Position numbers and translations under genes: made by a program
Notes under the pieces: generated by a model
What the model was told of the DNA's origin: nothing
What the model saw: only the letters and a program-made list of their open reading frames with translations
Databases searched by the model: none
Source of the DNA: Ruoffia sp044336205
GTDB taxonomy: Bacteria > Bacillota > Bacilli > Lactobacillales > Aerococcaceae
DNA: 64,000 nucleotides
Direction of reading: 5' to 3'
NCBI GenBank assembly: GCA_044336205.1
Contig: CP172318.1
Span: 930,001 to 994,000, forward strand
In this document: positions 45,114-54,637 of the stretch, one piece after another
Layout: every line of letters starts with the position of its first letter
How positions within the stretch are numbered: the stretch's first letter is position 1

Positions 45114-48100
45114 ATGTTATTCAACGTACAAAGTGAATACTCATTGTTAAATAGTACACTACGATTAAAAGATTACGTTACGAAAGCTAAAGAATCAGGT
45201 TATCAGTCCATAGGGTTGGCGGATAGACACGTTTTGACAGGCGTATTAGAGTTTCAAGAGTTAGCATTAAATAACGGACTTAAACCACTGATTGGATTGA
45301 CTGTTAATATTAAAGGGTTAAATAAAGGTGACAAAGAATATCCTTTTTTACTTTATGCTAAAAACTACCAAGGATATTTACAACTTATTAAGATTTCTAG
45401 ACTCCTAGAAAACTTTCAATCAACAGACCGTGAAGTTTGGTCTTATTTAAAGACGCAACCTTTAGAGTTGGTTTATATTTCAGTTGGAGGACCAAGTGAG
45501 ATAGAACAATCGGTCATTCATGAAAATATTGAACAGGCATATGAAATTTTAAATCAATTCTATAATATATTCGGTGAGGAAAATGTTTACTTAGGAATCA
45601 ATGCCTATCCACAAAATCAACTTGAGATGAAACAACTAACATCATTCGCTAAATCTATGGGGATTAAACAAGTAGCCAGCCAACTAGTAAATTCTTTGCA
45701 TGAAGATGAAGCTTTTAGTTTGCAAATATTAAACGCAATCAAAAATAACGAAGTGATAGATGATTCAACTCGGTACACAAAAGGCAATCATTACTTAATG
45801 GAACGTCAGAAGTTAGAGTCATTGTATAAAGAAGCAAACTTGACCAATATATGGGAAAATACTTTGAATTTATCTGAAAAATTAAATGTGAAGATAGATA
45901 CCTCTCAAAGTTACTTACCAAAATTCAAAACACCAGAGAATTTTAGTTCAGCTGCTTTCTTACAGAAACTTACTCAAGATAGATTGAAAGAAATTCAAAA
46001 AGATTCTGATTCTGAGTATATTTCAAGACTTGCGTATGAATTAGGTGTCATTGATAAGATGGAGTTTAGTGATTATTTCCTCATTGTATGGGATATTATT
46101 AAGTTTTGCCATGAAAGAGGTATACGAGTTGGACCCGGAAGAGGATCAGCTGCAGGTTCTTTAGTTAGTTATTTACTTCAAATTACCCTTGTTGATCCTA
46201 TTGAATATGATTTGTTATTTGAACGATTCCTTAATCCAGAACGTTATAATATGCCAGATATTGATGTTGATATTCCCGATAATAAAAGAGATGAAGTCTT
46301 ACATTTTATTAAAGATCGTTATGGTCATGAACAAGTTGCACAAATAATTACTATGGGAACTTTTGGAGCTAAAGCTTCAGTTAGGGACACACTTCGTGTG
46401 ATAGGAGAAGACTCCAATACACTAAAAAAGTGGTCACGAGCGATCCCTTCGGACCAAAACCAATCAATGTCATTACAAAGAGCAATAAGAGAGTCATCAG
46501 AATTAAGCACTATCGTTAATGAGAATGTCTTCAACCGTGAGATATTTGAGGCATCTTTAACCATTGAGGGCTTGCCACGTCATAGTTCAACACATGCGGC
46601 CGCAGTGGTTATAAATGATTTCCCATTAGATACAATTATTCCTGTTAAAGACCGTGAAAATGATCTTCTACTTACTCAATTTACGATGAATGATGTTGAA
46701 AAGATGGGTCTTTTAAAAATGGATTTTTTAGGATTAAGGAATTTAACCATTTTAGATGACATCATTAATAATATTAAAATGAATAAAGGCATCCATTTCG
46801 ATGTTCAAAGCATTCCTATGAATGACTTGAATACGTTGAAAATATTCCAAAAAGCAGACACTAACGGTGTGTTTCAATTTGAATCTGACGGAATTAAGGA
46901 AGTGCTAAAAAAATTAAAGCCTGAGCGTTTCGAAGATATTGTTGCTGTCAATGCACTATATCGGCCAGGTCCGATGAAACAAATCGATACATTTATTCGT
47001 AGAAAACATGGTCGAGAGGAAATTACTTATATCCATCCAATTCTCGAACCTATATTAAAAAACACTTATGGAATAATTATTTATCAAGAACAAGTTATGC
47101 AAATTGTGGTAGATATGGCTGGATTCAGTTTAGGTGAGGCGGACATTCTAAGAAGAGCCATGGGTAAAAAACAAGTAGATGTTATGCAAAGAGAAAGAGA
47201 ACATTTTATTAAAGGGGCTTTATCAAAAGGTCACACTCAAGAAGCAGCTGAACAAGTCTATAATTATATATATGAATTTAGTAATTATGGGTTTAACCGC
47301 GCCCATGCTGTAGTATATTCTACACTTGCTTACCAATTAGCCTATCTTAAGGCTAATTTTACTGAAGAGTTCTTTCAAGCAATTTTGAATAATGGTCGGT
47401 CGCAACTAACAAGTTATGGTATGTATATCCAGGAAGCTAAGCGACATTTAGGGAAAATTCTTCCTTTGGATATTAATTTAAGTCAGGGATATTTCATTGT
47501 AGATAAAGGACTAAGAATTGGTTTTGCATCGGTGAAAGGTATTCGACGAGAGTTAGTTAATCATATATTAGAGGATCGAAGCACTTTAGGTAATTACAAA
47601 AGCTTTATAAATTTTTTACAACGATTACCTATAAAACTTCTACAAATTGACTTAATAAAACCATTAATACACGCTGGGGCGTTTGATGGGTTTGGTTATA
47701 ATCGCCGAACTTTAGTAGAAAACTTACCGGCACAAATGAAATATATAGAATTCAGTGGCGAAAGCATGAGTTTATTCCAAGAAATGGAACCCAAATTCGA
47801 TTGGCATAATGAATACCAATTAATGGAAAAACTAGAATTTGAAAAAGAAGCTCTTGGATTTACTTTATCAGGTCATCCTTTAGATGCATATAAAGATATT
47901 ATTGATAATGATTCCTTGGTATATTCAATCCAAAGTATACGAACTTTTAATCGTAAACGTAAAATTAAAGTCATAGGAATTATTGAAATGGTTAAAACCA
48001 TTCGAACTAAGCGAAATGAGTTAATGTCGTTCATATCAATTGGAGATGAATTTGATACTATAGATATAGTAGTTTTTCCGCTGATATTCCAACGCGTTCA

Positions 48101-48470
48101 GTACTTATTGCAAGAGAATAACATTGTTGTCATCGAAGGTACAATAGGATTCGATCGAAACGGTCAAATACAAATAGTGGCGGATCGAATTTATAATATA
48201 AAAAATTATCAAAGACTTACTCAATCATCAACAGTACATCCTGAAATTAGTCGTTGTTTTATCCAAGTTAAAGACTTTGAACAGTCGATGAACCAGATTG
48301 AACAGCTTAAACGATTAGCGCTTGAAAACAATGGTCCAGCTACAATAATACTAGTAGATCGTCATCGTCAAACCATTCAACTAGATCCACCATTTATGAT
48401 TAGTTATAGTTATAGAGTTCAACAGCAAGTAAGTGAAATATTCGGCAATTCTAATGTGGTATTCAAATAG
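45114..48470 (+). CDS. dnaE: DNA polymerase III alpha subunit, DnaE type
   Basis: Replicative DNA polymerase used in Firmicutes mainly to extend lagging-strand primers. 1118 residues, typical of DnaE. The N-terminal PHP domain starts LFNVQSEYSLLNST and lacks the paired histidines of active PHP domains. The polymerase core has GPGRGSAAGSLVSYLL and the catalytic acidic cluster D382-I-D384-V-D386 in MPDIDVDIPD. The fingers region, helix-hairpin-helix and OB-fold (IKVIGIIEMVKTIRTK) follow. The start follows TGGTGG. It has no obvious terminator before pfkA. Confidence 0.96.
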   Translation: MLFNVQSEYSLLNSTLRLKDYVTKAKESGYQSIGLADRHVLTGVLEFQELALNNGLKPLIGLTVNIKGLNKGDKEYPFLLYAKNYQGYLQLIKISRLLENFQSTDREVWSYLKTQPLELVYISVGGPSEIEQSVIHENIEQAYEILNQFYNIFGEENVYLGINAYPQNQLEMKQLTSFAKSMGIKQVASQLVNSLHEDEAFSLQILNAIKNNEVIDDSTRYTKGNHYLMERQKLESLYKEANLTNIWENTLNLSEKLNVKIDTSQSYLPKFKTPENFSSAAFLQKLTQDRLKEIQKDSDSEYISRLAYELGVIDKMEFSDYFLIVWDIIKFCHERGIRVGPGRGSAAGSLVSYLLQITLVDPIEYDLLFERFLNPERYNMPDIDVDIPDNKRDEVLHFIKDRYGHEQVAQIITMGTFGAKASVRDTLRVIGEDSNTLKKWSRAIPSDQNQSMSLQRAIRESSELSTIVNENVFNREIFEASLTIEGLPRHSSTHAAAVVINDFPLDTIIPVKDRENDLLLTQFTMNDVEKMGLLKMDFLGLRNLTILDDIINNIKMNKGIHFDVQSIPMNDLNTLKIFQKADTNGVFQFESDGIKEVLKKLKPERFEDIVAVNALYRPGPMKQIDTFIRRKHGREEITYIHPILEPILKNTYGIIIYQEQVMQIVVDMAGFSLGEADILRRAMGKKQVDVMQREREHFIKGALSKGHTQEAAEQVYNYIYEFSNYGFNRAHAVVYSTLAYQLAYLKANFTEEFFQAILNNGRSQLTSYGMYIQEAKRHLGKILPLDINLSQGYFIVDKGLRIGFASVKGIRRELVNHILEDRSTLGNYKSFINFLQRLPIKLLQIDLIKPLIHAGAFDGFGYNRRTLVENLPAQMKYIEFSGESMSLFQEMEPKFDWHNEYQLMEKLEFEKEALGFTLSGHPLDAYKDIIDNDSLVYSIQSIRTFNRKRKIKVIGIIEMVKTIRTKRNELMSFISIGDEFDTIDIVVFPLIFQRVQYLLQENNIVVIEGTIGFDRNGQIQIVADRIYNIKNYQRLTQSSTVHPEISRCFIQVKDFEQSMNQIEQLKRLALENNGPATIILVDRHRQTIQLDPPFMISYSYRVQQQVSEIFGNSNVVFK

Positions 48471-48563
48471 AATAATTGTAGTATGAATTAATAAGTGACA
48501 TCTATGAGTAATAAATTAACTAATATAAGTCGATATTATTGTTATAATCGTAAAAAACTGAAA

Positions 48564-48582
48564 ATGAAAACGTTGTTTTCAT
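48564..48582. promoter_or_regulatory. Palindromic operator candidate upstream of pfkA-pyk
   Basis: ATGAAAAC-GTT-GTTTTCAT, a perfect 8-base inverted repeat with a three-base centre, about 64 bases upstream of the expected transcription start. Its left part fits the CcpA cre consensus at 12 of 14 positions, but the arms are three bases further apart than in a standard cre. Confidence 0.5.
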
Positions 48583-48601
48583 AAAAAACTGTGGAAATAA
48601 T

Positions 48602-48630
48602 ATGACTTTATATATGAATAATGATAAAAT
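48602..48630 (+). promoter_or_regulatory. Predicted pfkA-pyk promoter
   Basis: ATGACT (48602-48607), a 17-base spacer and TAAAAT (48625-48630) with an extended TGA directly before it. The pfkA start is 50 bases downstream. Confidence 0.5.
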
Positions 48631-48680
48631 AACTCCAGTGGTATTATTACCTATCTGTAATATTGAATTAGAGGTGGAAT

Positions 48681-49670
48681 ATGGAAATCAAACGTATTGC
48701 TGTTTTAACTAGTGGTGGAGATGCCCCAGGTATGAATGCTGCTATTCGTGCAGTGGTTGAGCAAGGGAATCACCATGGTTTAGAAGTTTATGGGGTTTAT
48801 TATGGGTATAAAGGTCTCGTAGATGGGGACTTTAGACTCCTAACACTATCAAGTGTGCATCATAATATTCGTCGTGGGGGAACGTTGTTATATTCTGCAC
48901 GCTATCCTGAATTTCAAGATGTTGAAGTTCAGAAGAAGGCAATTAGTCAACTTCAAAAATTTGGAATTGATGCTTTAGTAGTTATTGGTGGAGATGGTTC
49001 ATTCCAAGGAGCATTAAGCTTAAGTAAGTTAGGATTCCCAGCTATTGGGATACCTGGAACAATAGACAACGACATTCCAGGTACCGAGTATACGATTGGC
49101 TTTGACTCAGCGGTGAGTGTGGCTATCGATGCTATCGATAAAATTTCTGACACAGCAGCTTCTCATAATCGTACTTTTGTTGTAGAGGTAATGGGTCGCC
49201 ATGCTGGAGATATTGCAATTTGGGCTGGTGTGGCAGCAGGTGCTGACGCAATCATTATCCCTGAAGAAGGATTTGTTATGGAGGATGTTGTTCGACGCGT
49301 TGAACGTGGTCGTTCTGCTGGTAAGGATTACTCATTAATAGTCTTAGCAGAAGGTGTCATGGATGTGGATAATTTTGTTGAGCAATTCAAGGAGTTAGCA
49401 CCTGAACAAAGTATTAGAGGAATTACTTTGTCTCATATTCAACGTGGAGGAACGCCAACTGCTAGAGATCGTGTCTTTGCAACACTGATGGGAGCAAAAT
49501 CTGTTGACTTATTAATCCAAGGTCAAAAGGCAATATATATGGGAGTTCGTGAAGAACAATTAGCTATTTTTGATATCGTAGAAACATTAGAGAAAACTGA
49601 GCACCACGTTAGACAAGACTTATACCAATTAAACCAAGATTTAACAGATCGTGGAATGGATAAAATTTAG
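48681..49670 (+). CDS. pfkA: ATP-dependent 6-phosphofructokinase
   Basis: Committing step of glycolysis: fructose-6-phosphate to fructose-1,6-bisphosphate. 329 residues with the nucleotide-binding TSGGDAPGMNAAIRAVV and GGDGSFQGA, the catalytic Asp in PGTIDNDIPGTEYTIGFD, the sugar-binding VEVMGRHAGDIA and the effector-site region LSHIQRGGTPTARD. The start follows TAGAGGTGG. It is 16 bases from pyk, forming the pfk-pyk part of the las-type operon of lactic acid bacteria; ldh is not attached. Confidence 0.98.
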   Translation: MEIKRIAVLTSGGDAPGMNAAIRAVVEQGNHHGLEVYGVYYGYKGLVDGDFRLLTLSSVHHNIRRGGTLLYSARYPEFQDVEVQKKAISQLQKFGIDALVVIGGDGSFQGALSLSKLGFPAIGIPGTIDNDIPGTEYTIGFDSAVSVAIDAIDKISDTAASHNRTFVVEVMGRHAGDIAIWAGVAAGADAIIIPEEGFVMEDVVRRVERGRSAGKDYSLIVLAEGVMDVDNFVEQFKELAPEQSIRGITLSHIQRGGTPTARDRVFATLMGAKSVDLLIQGQKAIYMGVREEQLAIFDIVETLEKTEHHVRQDLYQLNQDLTDRGMDKI

Positions 49671-49686
49671 ATGAAGGGGTATTTTA

Positions 49687-51450
49687 ATGAATATTAAAAA
49701 GACTAAAATTGTATGTACTTTAGGACCTGCAACAGACAACGTTGATACAATGGTTCAACTAATTGATGCGGGGATGAATGTGGCCCGTTTTAACTTCTCA
49801 CATGGTGATCACACGGAGCAATTAGAACGATTCAATACATTAAAAGAAGCTCGTAAAAGAGCAAAAGGTAATGTTGGGATGTTACTAGATACTAAAGGGC
49901 CAGAAATTAGAACACACTTAATGGCAACTGATGTTGTTCCATTAGTTAAAGGTAATACTGTTAGAATCTCAATGGAAGAAGTTACTGGTACAGAAGAGAA
50001 ATTCTCAGTTACCTATAGCGAATTAATTAATGATGTTAAAGTTGGCGGACATATTTTATTAGATGATGGTTTAGTTGATTTATTAGTCACTGAAATCGAC
50101 CATGACAATAATGAGATTGTAACTGAAATTCAAAATACTGGAGTATTAAAGTCTCGTAAAGGGGTAAACGTACCTAACGTTTCTTTAAACTTACCAGGAA
50201 TTACTGAAAAAGATGAAAGTGATATTCGTTTTGGAGTTCGTGAAGGTATTGACTTCATCGCGGCTTCATTTGTTCGTCGTGCTTCTGATGTTATGGAGAT
50301 TCGTCAAGTATTAGAAGAAGAAGGTCGTCCAAACGTTAAAATTATTTCTAAGATTGAAAACCAAGAAGGTGTTGATAATATCGACGAAATCCTAGAAGTG
50401 TCTGATGGTATTATGGTTGCTCGTGGTGATTTAGGGGTAGAAATTCCTACACAAGAAGTACCAATAGTACAAAAATACATCATCAAGAAATGTAACGAAG
50501 CAGGAAAAGTAGTTATAACAGCTACTCAAATGTTAGATTCTATGCAAAAAAATCCTCGTCCAACTCGTGCAGAGGCAGGGGACGTTGCGAACGCAATCTT
50601 TGATGGTACAGATGCGGTTATGTTATCTGGTGAGACAGCAGCTGGAGATTACCCAGTAGAAGCTGTTAAGACAATGGCAAGTATTGCTTTACGTACTGAA
50701 GAAGCACTAGTTGGTCAAGATGCTATGACATTGAAAGCTTATGACAAGCATGACTTAACTGAAGCGATTGGTCAAGCGGTTGGACATACAGCTCGTAATT
50801 TAGCTATTAATACAATCGTTGCTGCAACTAAATCAGGACATACAGCTCAAATGATTTCTAAGTATAGACCTCAAGCTAATATCATTGCAACAACTTTTGA
50901 TGAAGAAGTTAGTCGTTCATTAACATTAACATGGGGAGTTCAGGCTTTTGAGATTAAAGCTCCTAAAGATACAGATGATATGTTAGATTCTGCAACTGCT
51001 TTAGTTCAGACTAAAGGATTTGCTAAAGAGGGAGACCTAATCATCATCACTGCAGGAGTTCCAGTCACAGAATCAGGAACTACAAACTTAATGAAGATCC
51101 AATTAATTGGTACTTTACTTACTGAAGGTGAAGGTATCGGTAATGGAAACTACATTGGTAAAGCTGTTATTGCTAACTCTGCAGAAGAAGCTAATACTAA
51201 AACAATGATTGGTTCAGTATTAGTTGCTAAAAATACAGATGCTGATTACACTGACGCAATTAATAAAGCTGGTGCTTTGGTAGTTGAAGAAGGTGGAATC
51301 ACTTCGCATGCTGCAGTTGTTGGTCTAGAACGTGGTATACCAGTAATTGTTGCTGCAAAAGGTGCATTAAATGCAATTAAAGCAGATGAATTAGTTACTG
51401 TAGATGCTCGTCGTGGACGTGTTTATCGTGGTGCAACCGTAAGTATCTAA
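49687..51450 (+). CDS. pyk: Pyruvate kinase with C-terminal PEP-utiliser domain
   Basis: Last step of glycolysis, making pyruvate and ATP. 587 residues: the barrel with KTKIVCTLGPATDNV, MNVARFNFSHG, the active-site IISKIENQEGVDNIDEI and GDLGVEIP, followed by the allosteric domain. An extra PEP-utiliser mobile domain of about 110 residues ends the protein (GALVVEEGGITSHAAVVG), as in Bacillus-type pyruvate kinases. The conserved His in TSHAAVV is kept, though its role in pyruvate kinase is unclear. The start follows AAGGGG. It is cotranscribed with pfkA. Confidence 0.98.
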   Translation: MNIKKTKIVCTLGPATDNVDTMVQLIDAGMNVARFNFSHGDHTEQLERFNTLKEARKRAKGNVGMLLDTKGPEIRTHLMATDVVPLVKGNTVRISMEEVTGTEEKFSVTYSELINDVKVGGHILLDDGLVDLLVTEIDHDNNEIVTEIQNTGVLKSRKGVNVPNVSLNLPGITEKDESDIRFGVREGIDFIAASFVRRASDVMEIRQVLEEEGRPNVKIISKIENQEGVDNIDEILEVSDGIMVARGDLGVEIPTQEVPIVQKYIIKKCNEAGKVVITATQMLDSMQKNPRPTRAEAGDVANAIFDGTDAVMLSGETAAGDYPVEAVKTMASIALRTEEALVGQDAMTLKAYDKHDLTEAIGQAVGHTARNLAINTIVAATKSGHTAQMISKYRPQANIIATTFDEEVSRSLTLTWGVQAFEIKAPKDTDDMLDSATALVQTKGFAKEGDLIIITAGVPVTESGTTNLMKIQLIGTLLTEGEGIGNGNYIGKAVIANSAEEANTKTMIGSVLVAKNTDADYTDAINKAGALVVEEGGITSHAAVVGLERGIPVIVAAKGALNAIKADELVTVDARRGRVYRGATVSI

Positions 51451-51481
51451 TCTAATTTATTAGATTTATATTGAAATTGAT

Positions 51482-51530
51482 AAGAAGTACTATCAAATCA
51501 GCCAGTATTTTTGATTTGATAGTACTTCTT
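51482..51530 (+). terminator. Perfect 19-bp hairpin after pyk without a T-run
   Basis: AAGAAGTACTATCAAATCA (51482-51500) pairs perfectly with 51512-51530 around an 11-base loop. The bases after it (CCACGTT) are not a T-run, so it may protect the 3' end of the mRNA or depend on other factors for termination. Confidence 0.6.
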
Positions 51531-51652
51531 CCACGTTATTGGATGTTTTGAGTTTTTTTATAATATAAGGGTTTTTGCTATTCATCAGGTTAAAAAGTAT
51601 TATAGAATAGACATACTTGAGGTATTCAGTTATATATGGAAGGAGAGTTGAA

Positions 51653-52513
51653 ATGGTACAATTTGGTGAGATTATTGAAGCAACAGTTACCGATGAGAAT
51701 GGGTCAAATTATTTTGCACAATCGAATGGTTTCACTTACATGATTCCTAAAAAATCAATTGAAGATACTTTAGAGAAAAAAGAAGTAGTCGAAGGTCTCA
51801 TTTATCAAGATAAAGATGGGACAGATATTTTACAAATAGAATTACCCGATATTCGTCCAGGAATTTTCGGTTGGGGGAAAGTTATCCAATCTATTCCGAG
51901 TTTAGGTATTTTTGTAGATGTTGGACTAATTAATAAAGATATTGTTGTTTCATTAGATGATTTACCTGAAGATGATCGTAAATGGCCACGCTATGGGGAT
52001 AAACTTTACTTAACGTATCGAGTAGATGATAAAAATAGATTTTGGGGAGTGCTTGCTCAAGCAGAAGATTATAAGAACATAAAACGAAAAGCACCTTCAA
52101 GAATGATGAACCAAGAAGTAAGTGCTACAGTAATTAATGATAAAGGTGTGGGAGTTCAAGCTCTTTCGGTAGAAGGCTTTGAAATATTCGTGCATCAATC
52201 TGAGATGGATCATAAATTACGAGTTGGAGAATTAGTTCAATTACGAATCATCCATGTTCATGATGATGGTACTTTAAATGGGTCGAGCAAACCTAGAGCT
52301 TTTGAAGCTTTAGATGACGATTCTGAAATGATTTATGCAGTATTATCTCGTACGGCTGAAAAGTTTCTCCCACTTCACGATAAATCAGATCCAGAAGAGA
52401 TTAAAGAATATCTTGGTTTAAGTAAATCTCAATTTAAACGAGCTGTTGGTAGACTTATGAAGAACAATCGTGTTAGACAAGAGAAAAATAAGGGAATATT
52501 CATAATCGAATAG
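51653..52513 (+). CDS. cvfB: CvfB-like S1 RNA-binding protein
   Basis: RNA-binding protein of the CvfB/YitL family, a conserved virulence regulator in staphylococci. ATG 51653 follows GGAAGGAG, giving 286 residues; the frame opens at 51617 without a ribosome-binding site. Order: S1-like segments (FGEIIEATVTDENGS, then RPGIFGWGKVIQSIPSLGIF, then VSATVINDKGVGVQAL) and a C-terminal winged helix (YLGLSKSQFKRAVGRLMKNN). A typical length and domain order support the name. It may be cotranscribed with xerD, 13 bases downstream. Confidence 0.88.
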   Translation: MVQFGEIIEATVTDENGSNYFAQSNGFTYMIPKKSIEDTLEKKEVVEGLIYQDKDGTDILQIELPDIRPGIFGWGKVIQSIPSLGIFVDVGLINKDIVVSLDDLPEDDRKWPRYGDKLYLTYRVDDKNRFWGVLAQAEDYKNIKRKAPSRMMNQEVSATVINDKGVGVQALSVEGFEIFVHQSEMDHKLRVGELVQLRIIHVHDDGTLNGSSKPRAFEALDDDSEMIYAVLSRTAEKFLPLHDKSDPEEIKEYLGLSKSQFKRAVGRLMKNNRVRQEKNKGIFIIE

Positions 52514-52526
52514 TAGGAGGGGTTGT

Positions 52527-53423
52527 GTGGAAGAAATTATCGATGAATTTAGACGATATTTACTCATAGACCAAGGTAAATCACAAAATACAATTGAAAG
52601 TTATATCTTAGATCTTAGAAAATTTATTAATTTTATGCAAGATAATGATATAAGAGATTTAAAACTTGTTACTAGAGATTCAATACAACTATTCTTAGCT
52701 TTTATGAATAAACAAGGATACTCGGTAAGTACGACAAATCGGATCGTTTCTTCACTAAAACATTTCTTCCAATATCTTATTAATGAACATGTGATTGAAA
52801 TTAATCCAATGACTTTAATAAAAAGTGCCAAAAAGCGAGTTAAATTACCTAAAGCTTTGAGCTCAAAAGAAGTAGAAAAGCTCATTACATCACCTGATAC
52901 AACAACTAATATAGGCATTAGAGACCGAGCTATTTTAGAATTAATGTATGCTACAGGCTTAAGGGTTAGCGAATTAACTCATCTAAAGACAGATGATATT
53001 CACATCGAGTTAGGTTTCTTACAAACGATTGGGAAAGGTAATAAAGAAAGAATTGTCCCGTTGGGTGAAGAGGCTGTTTATTGGGTTAATAAATATTTAG
53101 ACGAGGTTTATCCTATCTTTTCGAGCAATAAATTAAATTCACAAAATTTATTTCTAACTCAAAGAGGTCAGCAATTTACACGACAAGGAATATGGAAAAA
53201 CATAAAAAAATATGTTATTAAAGCGGATATAAATTCAGATGTATCACCCCATATGTTGCGTCACTCATTTGCTACTCATTTATTAGAAAATGGTGCGGAT
53301 TTGAGATTGGTTCAAGAGTTATTAGGACACTCGGATATATCTACTACTCAAATATATACACATATTTCTAAACAAAGATTGCAGGAAGTATATCGACAAT
53401 CATTTCCAAGAGCTATCGAATAA
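52527..53423 (+). CDS. xerD: Tyrosine recombinase XerD
   Basis: Site-specific recombinase that resolves chromosome dimers at dif with XerC under FtsK control. GTG 52527 follows AGGAGGGG. The 298 residues have the SAM-like DNA-binding N-terminus and the full catalytic set: R146 in ATGLRVSEL, Lys in GKGNKERIVPL, H242 and R245 in HMLRHSFATH, H268 in GHSDIS and Y277 in TTQIYTH. Position upstream of deoB-punA matches Bacillus xerD. No sign of mobile-element context, so a housekeeping role is inferred. Confidence 0.94.
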   Translation: MEEIIDEFRRYLLIDQGKSQNTIESYILDLRKFINFMQDNDIRDLKLVTRDSIQLFLAFMNKQGYSVSTTNRIVSSLKHFFQYLINEHVIEINPMTLIKSAKKRVKLPKALSSKEVEKLITSPDTTTNIGIRDRAILELMYATGLRVSELTHLKTDDIHIELGFLQTIGKGNKERIVPLGEEAVYWVNKYLDEVYPIFSSNKLNSQNLFLTQRGQQFTRQGIWKNIKKYVIKADINSDVSPHMLRHSFATHLLENGADLRLVQELLGHSDISTTQIYTHISKQRLQEVYRQSFPRAIE

Positions 53424-53441
53424 AAGAAAAGGAGAATGTTT

Positions 53442-54611
53442 ATGAAATTTAAAAGAATACACTTACTAGTGATGGATTCTGTAGGAATTGGTGAAGCTCC
53501 TGATGCAGAAGACTTTGGAGATTTAGGAGCTCATACATTAGGAAGTATAGCCGATACAGTAGGTTTAACATTAAAGAATATGACTGAAATGGGTTTAGGT
53601 AACATCAGCCCTTTAAAAGGCATTGAAGCAAGCTCAAGTCCTACTGCTTATTACACTAAGTTGGAAGAGGTTTCTGCTGGTAAAGATACAATGACTGGCC
53701 ACTGGGAGATTATGGGTCTTAGAATTGACCAACCATTCCGTGTTTTCCCAGAAGGATTTCCTGATGAACTTATTGAAAAAATTGAACAATTCTCAGGAAG
53801 AAAAGTGGTAGGTAATAAACCAGCTTCAGGAACTGAAATATTAGATGAATTAGGGGAACATCAGATGAAAACAGGTGATCTGATAGTCTATACATCAGCA
53901 GATTCCGTTTTGCAAATTGCTGCACACGAAGAAATTATTCCTTTGGATGAGTTATATAAGATCTGTGAATACGCTCGAGAAATCACATTGGAAGATCCTT
54001 ATATGTTAGGCCGTATCATTGCACGTCCATATTTAGGAGAGGTGGGTAATTTTAACCGTACAAGTAATCGTCATGATTACGCTTTAAGCCCATTTGGTAA
54101 AACGACCCTAGATTATCTTAAAGATGCAAATTTTGATGTCATTTCAGTTGGTAAGATTGAAGATATTTTTAATGGGGCTGGGATTACTGAAGGTCACCGA
54201 ACTAATGACAATATGGATGGCGTAGATAAACTTATACAAGTTATGGATAAAGATTTTATTGGATTGAGTTTTACTAATTTAGTAGATTTTGATGCAAAAT
54301 ATGGTCATCGTCGTAATCCAGAAGGATACGCAAAAGCATTAGAAGAATTTGACAATCGAATTCCTGAATTAATTGACCATATGCGTGAAGATGACTTATT
54401 AATTATTACAGCTGATCACGGGAACGATCCAACCTTTAGTGGTACAGATCATACGAGAGAATATGTTCCTATCTTGGTTTATAGTAAATCAATTAAAGAG
54501 CCAAAAAAACTTAATGCAAGTTATTTTGCGGATATTGCAGCAACGATTTCAGATAATTTCTCTGTAAATAAAACAGATGAAGGTCAGTCATTCTTAGGCC
54601 AATTAGTATAA
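53442..54611 (+). CDS. deoB: Phosphopentomutase
   Basis: Interconverts (deoxy)ribose-1-phosphate and -5-phosphate, linking nucleoside breakdown to central metabolism. ATG 53442 (MKFKRIHLLVMD) is preferred over 53436 because AAAAGGAG is seven bases upstream of it. 389 residues with the alkaline phosphatase-superfamily metal sites: VMDSVGIGEAPDAEDFG, GKDTMTGHWEIMG, TADHGNDPTFSG and TDHTREYVP. It is followed by punA at 26 bases; the two form a nucleoside salvage unit. Confidence 0.96.
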   Translation: MKFKRIHLLVMDSVGIGEAPDAEDFGDLGAHTLGSIADTVGLTLKNMTEMGLGNISPLKGIEASSSPTAYYTKLEEVSAGKDTMTGHWEIMGLRIDQPFRVFPEGFPDELIEKIEQFSGRKVVGNKPASGTEILDELGEHQMKTGDLIVYTSADSVLQIAAHEEIIPLDELYKICEYAREITLEDPYMLGRIIARPYLGEVGNFNRTSNRHDYALSPFGKTTLDYLKDANFDVISVGKIEDIFNGAGITEGHRTNDNMDGVDKLIQVMDKDFIGLSFTNLVDFDAKYGHRRNPEGYAKALEEFDNRIPELIDHMREDDLLIITADHGNDPTFSGTDHTREYVPILVYSKSIKEPKKLNASYFADIAATISDNFSVNKTDEGQSFLGQLV

Positions 54612-54637
54612 TAATGAATTATTAGAGGTGATATGAT

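Noticed and set aside
45114..45300. Degenerate PHP domain in DnaE
   Set aside because: Loss of the metal-binding histidines is also seen in streptococcal-type DnaE.
48503..48583. A 26-codon frame ending within the pfkA palindrome
   Set aside because: Ribosome-binding site is weak and the sequence is low-complexity; probably chance.
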